A DNA stretch of 64,000 bases from positions 21,576,260 through 21,640,259 of the forward strand of contig NC_081409.1 of the NCBI RefSeq assembly GCF_030272615.1, read 5' to 3'. Of the stretch, positions 57,103 to 64,000 are shown piece by piece; position 1 is the first letter of the stretch, and each line of letters starts with the position of its first letter. Below the pieces are notes generated by a model, which saw only the letters and a program-made list of their open reading frames with translations, ran no database searches and was not told where the DNA came from. The DNA is from Cryptomeria japonica (taxonomy: Eukaryota; Streptophyta; Pinopsida; Cupressales; Cupressaceae). Made by a program: the position numbers and the translations under genes.

Positions 57103-57761
57103 CCATCCATTAGTGACAACATCTCATATCCAACAGTCATGTCTACTATGACGTTAATATTTGGTAGAGAAAAGTCATCTTTAGGGCATGCTTTGTTTAA
57201 GCCTCTAAAATCAGTGCAAATTCTGATGCCCCCAGTTGCTTTGCTGACTGACACTAAGTTGGAGATCCACTCTACGTAATCAATTGGTCTAATAAATCCC
57301 ACATCCAATAATTTCTTGAGTTCTGCTTTGACTATTAGGGCCACTTGCGGATGCATTTTTCTTAGTTTTTGTTTGACGAGCTTGGCACCTGGTTTCAACA
57401 GAAAATGATGAAGGACTAGTTCTCGATTGAGGTCGGACATGTCTAGGTAAGACCATGCAAAATTAATGTGCTTCTCAAGGAAAAAGTTGACAAAATCTAT
57501 CCTTTCTTGTTCTGACAATGAAGCAGCAAAATGAATGACCTTTGGGTTGTCAAGTGTACCCAAATTTATCTCTTCGATTATTTCCACAAGCAATTTTGAT
57601 TTGTCCTTACCTAATGGGGTTATTTCCAATATTCCACCTTTGGGCGCCTTAGAGAGGTTTTCACCCGCAGGTACGTCCTTTGTTTTTACTTTTTTGTGGT
57701 TAGAGGGTGCCTTGCGGTTTTTTCTCGGAGACCTATTCTTTTGATTTTTCTCTTTTCCCAT
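57103..57761 (-). pseudogene. G2 fragment: linker and RT N-terminal half
   Basis: About 220 codons are open. A Lys-rich linker (KNQKNRSPRKNRKAPSNHKK) leads into IHFAASLSEQERIDF, then RT: MHPQVALIVKAELKKLLDVG, SKATGGIRICTDFRGLNKAC and DDFSLPNINVIVDMTVGYEM. It stops at the element E border and continues at 40113. The 5' side ends at about 57762 against unrelated + strand sequence. Confidence 0.9.
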
Positions 57762-58936
57762 TTTTCTCTTTCATCTAACATTCTTATCTTCTTTTGAGAG
57801 ATCATTAATTTCTTTCATACAAAAACAATCTCTTGAGGGGGCATCCTACCTCCATCACATGGTTTGCTGGGGCATGATCTTTTTAATTATTCTTTGAAAC
57901 AACACTCATAATCGCATTGTCTCAAAGAGGGGCAAAATGTAGGCACTGAAAATTGTCCTAGGTCTTCGACGACACTTTTTACTAACCTTTTTCGTCTAAA
58001 GTGATTAAATAATTTTAATTATTTAATTAATGCTAATATTCTTCTTCTAATTTCCAATAATTAAATAATTCTTAATTTTTTAATTGTTGTTCTTTTAAAC
58101 TATTAATTAAATAATCTTCGTTATTTAATTAATATTCATCATTATCTCTTTTTAATCAATTAATCTTGATCTTAATCAACTAATCCTAACTATTCTCCTT
58201 TGATTAAATAATTCATTTTACTATTTAATCCTTTTATTCTAAGCTAATTATTCTTCCATGATTAAATAATTATTTTAATTATTTAATCCATTTCTCTAAA
58301 TTGTTCTAATTAAATAATTTATTTATTTATTAAATTGTCATGTGTGGATGAAATAAATAAATTTTATTTATTTATTTATGACCCCACTTGTCTTTTCCAC
58401 TTGCTAATTTTTATCTCCCTTTTCTCTTCAACCTACTAATTGGGTATTTATGAGAAGATAATTAAATATTTTATTTTTTATTTTCATAATATTTTCTCAT
58501 TTGCTTTCTTCTATCTTCATCCTTCCCCGAATGGCAACTCTTTTGTGCACTCAATCTTATCCGTTGGTTCTTTTCAGTCTCGAATCAATCTTTACCATCC
58601 AATCAATCTCATTTTTTCTATAAATTGAGCTCTTTTCTAATTGATTTTCAACCAGATTTTGAATATCCTTACGTTGTCGATTCCATTCTATTTTTCTATC
58701 ATCTTGCTTGTATCACACTTGCACCTTGTAGGTGAGATCCACATACATCTATTTGAAGGAGAAAGGAAAACAATGGAAGAGCAATGAAGGAGATATCAAC
58801 ATTTGGTTTGCATTTCTTTTTGAATATTTAATCTTCATGCTTTCATTGAATGTGTTAGGATTACATTTAATAGAATTTAGCTTTGTGGTTGGATAATTTA
58901 TATGTTATGATGCATTTGCCTAATTCTTACATCACA
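57762..58936 (+). repeat. H, 3' LTR and 3' end of a + strand Tat-like element
   Basis: 57762-57937 matches the interior 3' end of element F in the + direction and ends in polypurine CAAAGAGGGGCAAAA; the LTR starts TGTAGGCACTG at 57938. The end is placed at CATCACA (58936), approximate. AT-rich like the F LTR; TATAAAT at 58619-58625. The rest of H is missing: its left neighbour is G2 in the opposite orientation. Confidence 0.7.
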
Positions 58937-58952
58937 GTAGTGATTCAGAGGA

Positions 58953-59340
58953 ACCTTGTACAAAAGTAAACCTGACCGATAAGATGACAAAGAAATGTTT
59001 AAGGGCACATAAAAAAATCAAAATCAATTTGGAGAATTTTAAAAAGTTTGTTGATGAAACTATGTGGTTATATCGCTACTATTGGAGATGACCCACTCCT
59101 AATAAGAAGTTTAAGGAGGAGATAGACTCAAATGAGTCTCAGCTCATTGAGTTAGCCCATTCTTTTAATATTTACAAATATGGTAATGGTATTGTGAGAT
59201 CTAAGATTCAAGAACTTCAATCACAACTATTTGTATAGAAAGGACAAAGAGATGAATACAAGAGACAATTTTGTAGTCTTAAATATGCATTGGAGCTGTG
59301 GATGTCTTCTTTTATCATGTTACTTGTAGATGCTTAAAAG
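58953..59340 (+). pseudogene. unrecognised helical protein remnant of element I
   Basis: Reads MTKKCLRAHKKIKINLENF, FKEEIDSNESQLIELAHSF and GIVRSKIQELQSQLFV with stops at about 59089 and 59237. Charged and helix-prone. Not an RT or RNase H segment; its place just before the 3' untranslated region recalls the coiled-coil C-terminus of element B's ORF. Confidence 0.4.
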
Positions 59341-59659
59341 TTAGACTAAAATGTGCACGATTATGATATTTTTGATGTTGCGGTAGGTTTGTATCTTTAG
59401 TGTGAGTGTCATAGTATAATTATTTCTACCACTATTAGTTCATGAAATTATTCTCTTGTGGGACTTAGATACATGTATACAAAATGATCATTTATGTTTT
59501 TTTTTGAGATCTTTGTTGTAAGGAATAGTTATTGATAGGGGGAGTTACAAATGTACATAAATAACAAGGCAAGTAAGGTCACTCTTTATCTTTGATGTCA
59601 AAGGGGGAGAAGTATTTTGTACATGCGCAAGTGTTTCCATCAATAACAAAGGGGGAGTT
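59341..59659 (+). other. element I 3' untranslated region and polypurine tract
   Basis: Two internal gatgtcaaagggggaga/aacaaagggggagtt tracts; the second (59648-59659, AAAGGGGGAGTT) abuts LTR start TGTTGCACATA. Confidence 0.7.
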
Positions 59660-61300
59660 TGTTGCACATATAAGTTTATGTTGTCATTGATGTCAAACTT
59701 GTTGGTGGTCCAGAAGTGATTAGATTGAGGTTTGATACAATGGTTGGATATGTAAGAACCTACTAGTATTAATATCAAACTTTTTGGTGGTCCAAATGAT
59801 CAAGATATGGTGCAGAGGTATAGATAAAATAAGGTGTTTTTAGGCTATGTGGATATTTTGTCTTTGTTTGAAATGTGAAATATGTTTGGATATATTGGCT
59901 TGTGGAGCAACAATGAGATGACACACAAGGTTCTCTGATTTGACTATGGAATATGACTATAGATTTGATGAAGATTTGTGGAATGTCTTTACAAGATGAT
60001 TCTGTTTGTAAAGGTTGAAGTGGTATCTCAGTTTCTAATTGTTCTAGTGACCAACTTGTCTTATCAGTTTGGTTTAGTTTTGTGCAGATTGTGTAAGTAT
60101 GTACAAATATTGTGTAGATACATGAAAACTATCTAAAGGTGTTCCAAATGACAAATATTGATGGCATGTTGTGTTTTGAGAGGATTGGTGACTTTTTGTT
60201 TGGTCCAAAAACTATATAATTGCTTCAGGTGACTTTTTTAATGAACAATATCTTTGTCTGATGGTTTTTTGGTTGTACCACACATTTAGCAGATGGATAT
60301 GTGGATTGGAGAGGAACTGTTATGTACGATCAATCTCTTCCTATTTCAATTTTTAGGTAGACAAATGTTCTACTATAAGAGTGATTTGTGTCCATGCTTG
60401 GGGATAATACAATTATAGGATGTTACGGTGGAATGTGTTGCATTCCTCGACTTTATAATACTAAAAAGATGTTGTGGATTATCAATTTATGTTCCCTGGA
60501 ATTTCACATTTCTTCAGTGATGATCCACAAGTCTTATTTTTGGGTCCAAATTAAAAGTTTGAGTTAAATGTTTATCTTGTGAAGCCGACTTATGTGTTTT
60601 TGGTTCAAATGAGTTGTCACATATGGTGAGTTTAGAACCTATTTGTAGATATTTAGAAGGTTTTCCATCATGGTGTGAATCTTCACAAGTCTCTTTTTCC
60701 TTCTGCATGTAATGTATGGATTTTTTTGGGGCCAATAGTGCATATACATGCTACATCTTTTATAGGCTAACCTAATAGGATATTGAAGATTCAATTGATA
60801 TATAAAGGACAAAATAATTGAGTAAATGGATGTGATGTGAGTCAAAGGTTATGAGAGACATGCAAAGCTAATGTGAAGCAATATAAAGGTTTTAGTGTAG
60901 TACACTTTAGTAATGAAGGCTGGATCAGATGAGTATTAAACTATGAATTGTTATCCACATATTAGTAGATGCCATTCTCTTGTAGTTCAATCTATTGAGT
61001 TTATTGTATCTAGACAAATGTTTTTTATCTTTCCATGAAGAAGTGATCTTCAACTATGCAAGTATTTTGTATTCTGCCTTAAGATTGTGTGCCTTAGCTT
61101 GCAAGTCCAGAGAAGTGAGCTCCCTTTTATGTGACCTAAATCATTGTAAGAAATCTCATACATATATTGTGAGTGTTATTCTCATCGTGGTTTTTCCCAT
61201 TTTGTGTTTTTCACATAAAAATATTTGTGTTCTTGTGTGGTTGTACTTTCCATTTTAGTTATTTACTTTCATGTATGTAATATTTTAGTCATCCTTCACC
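59660..61300 (+). repeat. 3' LTR of element I
   Basis: Starts TGTTGCACATATAAG. Near 61190-61215 it has ctcatcgtggtttttcccat, the phrase seen in copia-1's LTR (gtttcccaccgtggttttt). Right end uncertain, about 61265-61310. Short frames (60514, 60639, 60995) are not supported as genes. Confidence 0.6.
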
Positions 61301-61312
61301 AATTCCACTTAA

Positions 61313-61371
61313 CTTGCCACTGTTATCATGCCATTGTGACGATGAATGAGTAGCATGATAACAATGGCAAG
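61313..61371. repeat. 19-bp inverted repeat, hairpin-forming
   Basis: cttgccactgttatcatgc (61313-61331) and gcatgataacaatggcaag (61353-61371) are complementary with one mismatch, with a 21-base loop. Another copy of the same sequence is at 62330-62370. Confidence 0.85.
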
Positions 61372-61725
61372 TAAATTTATTTTAGTAAATATTTGTGTAT
61401 GATAATATTTTAGACAATGCATTATCTTTCCAAACTTAGAGTTAGATAAACTACATAAAATAATATTTCTTTTTTTTACATTATTATCACAAGCCTTCTT
61501 TTGAGTCCAGTCTCTTGAGTGATTATCAAGAAATTCATGACACTCCATAAATATTTTCCAAACATTAAACCCTAATTCCATTAAATGTGCTTCGATCCTT
61601 ACACTTCAAAATGCATAATGTGTTCCATAAAAAAAAATACCTTGTCTAAAGAAATACCTTCTTGAGCAACCAAGTGTGTCATATCAGATCAACACCAGGC
61701 TCTTAAGCTTCTTCTAAGGAGCTTA
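61372..61725 (-). other. no recognisable gene
   Basis: A 90-codon - frame (61309-61581) has no recognisable domain. Next to primer site of J, so possibly J leader. Confidence 0.4.
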
Positions 61726-61737
61726 CCTCTGATACCA
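61726..61737 (-). other. primer binding site of element J
   Basis: TGGTATCAGAGG on the - strand, initiator-Met type with the last base changed, two bases from the LTR. Confidence 0.8.
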
Positions 61738-61739
61738 AT

Positions 61740-63095
61740 TGTTAAGCACACATTTATACTAAGAGGGGGTATGAATCGGTATATGCCAATTGCAACTTAA
61801 TTCAACATTAATTATCATTAATAACTTATCCAAGAATCACAACTAGTCTCAACCTAGATCATCATTAGTATATTTTGATAATATTTCCTTAGCTATGAAG
61901 AAACTTATCAAATGCTGACTATAAACACACATCCACAAAAAGAACACTAGATTTATATGAAAATATAGAAGGGAAAAACCGAAGTGAAAATAGTTTCTTG
62001 GATCTACTACCCAAATCTAGCCTCACAAAAATATAATAAGGAAATTACAAAATGACGTAGGCACCAAGATTTCATAGAAAACAACCCTCAATTATATTTC
62101 CAGGCACTAACCTATAGGATACATCAATCCCCCAATCCAAATTCTGAGCACCAACTTAGCATGGGAGACACCAATCTTAATTAGAATATAATAGGCATGT
62201 AGTTTGTGGACATTTAAGGATGAATACTCAATTTCTACTTGATCTAATTAACTTCAAAACATTCCCACAGTATGCATAAGATTTTAAATGGAACTACACA
62301 TCATAATTGAGTAGATAGTTTACACAAATTTTGCCACTGTTATCATGCTAATCATTCATCATCACCCACATACTCACACGTCAACAACACTCTTCACACA
62401 ACTAATTATATTATGATGAATCTAATCATCAATATATATTCATTTGAGTGGTGATTATCATTCCAACATATTTATAGACATTTCACAAGTTGGCCACATG
62501 TAAAAACCATTAATCAACCATGTAGTTGACTGGGCCTTAAAGCCCACATATTACTATAGAAGTAAGGACACACTATGCATTATACAACACATACTGAACT
62601 AGCCCTGACAATGATCATCCACATGCTTCATGAAATTTGTGCACAATGCAATAACATTATGTATACATTATTACAAACCATGAACTATCACAATGATCAT
62701 TTTGTTACTACTATGTTCTTTTAGGCTAAAGATTAATTTGTCTAAATATGAAATTTGACACATCATACTTAGTTAATATTTACTCCCAATATTTAAGTCA
62801 TAAAATATTACTACAGATAGAATGTTTACAAAATAAGTTGGTAGTGTATACATAGTGTCTAGGTCATAGACCTCAAAAACACATTGCAAACACTTCCAAA
62901 TCACCTTCAACAACTGTAATAGATTTATGATTATATTACTAACATTATTCAAAAGAGATATCAACATGACTTGTCACTATCCTTCTAAAAATCAAATGTT
63001 TAGACATAGACACGTCATGTCATGTTAGAAGTAATTAAAATTGTTGTAGCTACCAAAAAATTAAAGTCAAGTGTAATTGAATTTAATTTTCACTA
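61740..63095 (-). repeat. J, copia-type LTR
   Basis: The + strand starts TGTTAAGCACACATTTATACT and has aagagggggtatgaatc, the shared copia end motif. The other end is uncertain; at 63098-63113 the - strand reads gatgtcaaaggag, like a purine tract before a 3' LTR, and I set the end there. The coding part of J is not seen. Confidence 0.6.
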
Positions 63096-64000
63096 ACTCC
63101 TTTGACATCAATAAAAATATAATGTTCAATATTTGTATCACCTCATGCGGTTGAGACATGTGCACTCACTTGGCAAGACACCTATTGCATATACATAGCC
63201 ACTTGCTCATGCACTTATTGACAATGCTCACAAGTGTCCCATATTTGGAAGATGAGTTAGTTGGTGTACCCAATTTGTCTACTTCATCTAGCTTGCCTAT
63301 ATATGCAAGCATTAATGCACATTTCAAATAACTATTTGATATTATTCATTTGACTTTTGTGTTCTCATAATTTGTGAAAGTTTGGTTTTTTCTTGTTGAC
63401 TTGTAAACCCCAATATATTTTAACACCAAAATTAATATGAAGCCTCTTGATGCCTCACCTAACTATGTTTATAGTAGTCATGTGGACAAAAAATTAGTAT
63501 AAAAACCTTTCCCTAATCCCATCGCCCCTCACCTTTCACTAATTAAATAAGATTATCTCATAGTGTTCTCTTGTGCATTTACTTTGTTTCCATCTAACCT
63601 CAAAGCTATTTGCAAGTGAATTATCAAGGAGATTAGGTTGAAGTCATGTCATTAAAATTTTGAGCTATACATTTAACTCTTTTCTTCTTTAGTTTATGCT
63701 TTTTTATAGCTTGATTTCTTTGTATACATTTTACTTTATTTCTCATCCATTTCCTCTCCAATCCAAGCCATCAAACCCTTATTTCCACTCTTTAAATTTA
63801 CATATACTTATCTATCATCTCATAAGACCATTATCATTGAACACTTCCCCCAATTTTTATAGCCTCTAGTGTTCATCCTCTTCATTCATTGATCAACATT
63901 GTTGCACATACCAACTAAGCCTAGTTTTGACCCCTAAGTTTTAGTTTATTTAATCATCATTATTTCACTTTTAATTGTCAAAGTCTACATACACATGCTT
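63096..64000. other. no recognisable feature
   Basis: AT-rich sequence with no frame, repeat or motif I can name on either strand. Confidence 0.5.

Larger units (their letters stand above)
15809..57761 (-). mobile_element. G2, old Tat-type Ty3/gypsy element, in four pieces
   Basis: Pieces 57103-57761 (RT), 39418-40113 (RT and RNase H), 30347-31295 (end of RNase H, second RNase H, linker) and 15809-16371 (integrase) run in gypsy pol order on the - strand. Each break coincides with the ends of another LTR element flanked by a short direct repeat, and the protein frame matches across each gap. The extra RNase H after the RT-linked one marks the Tat/Ogre lineage. Its own LTRs and gag are not seen. 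It is the oldest layer in the middle of the window. Confidence 0.85.
58953..61300 (+). mobile_element. I, 3' part of a copia-type element
   Basis: A coding remnant, a polypurine tract and one LTR on the + strand. The 5' part is absent, truncated at the H border. Confidence 0.6.

Noticed and set aside
59545-59778. 77-codon - strand ORF
   Set aside because: Spans the polypurine tract and LTR start of element I in antisense.

Overview
The window is plant nuclear DNA made almost entirely of LTR retrotransposons nested inside one another, plus one LINE. I see no host gene, rRNA or tRNA gene, or CRISPR array. The plant assignment rests on initiator-tRNA-Met primer sites, Tat-type Ty3/gypsy elements with a second RNase H, a chromodomain Ty3/gypsy element, and Ty1/copia LTRs. 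The deep nesting and heavy nonsense decay fit a large, slowly purged genome such as a gymnosperm's; that last step is inference.

Left part (1-15808). A Ty1/copia element (copia-1, + strand) has its 5' LTR cut by the window edge and its 3' LTR at 4893-6002. After it come short tandem repeats, an 84-codon ORF, a 55-bp tandem array and a Gln/Asn-rich gag-like pseudogene. An A-rich minisatellite and the 3' LTR (14502-15808) of a + strand gypsy-type element (F) end this part.

Middle (15809-57761). The backbone is an old - strand Tat-type gypsy element (G2), now in four pieces: integrase at 15809-16371, RNase H at 30347-31295, RT/RNase H at 39418-40113 and RT at 57103-57761. Three insertions split it. 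(1) G1, a + strand chromovirus (16372-30346), itself carries a gag-protease-only LTR element 'A' (18476-26319) in its protease and a solo copia LTR 'B1' (29057-30251) in its 3' LTR. (2) Solo LTR 'C' (31296-39417) contains the - strand element 'B' (32353-39288), which carries an unrecognised frame of about 1,100 codons. (3) E, a 17-kb - strand Tat-type element (40114-57102), contains solo LTR D, a solo A-family LTR (46663-47924) and a LINE with a second unrecognised ORF (about 50412-55130). Target-site duplications seen by eye support A, E, G1, B1, C and the solo A LTR.

Right part (57762-64000). A + strand LTR (H) sits head to head with G2. It is followed by the 3' end and LTR of another copia-like element (I), an inverted-repeat region and a - strand copia LTR (J).

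Most coding regions are dead. The exception is element A, whose gag ORF (517 codons) and zinc-knuckle/protease-like ORF (632 codons) are both open but which has no reverse transcriptase, so it would need an enzyme supplied in trans. The most novel material is the pair of unrecognised long coding regions in B and in the LINE region, the gag-protease-only element A with its duplicated leader hairpin, and the clear insertion order.
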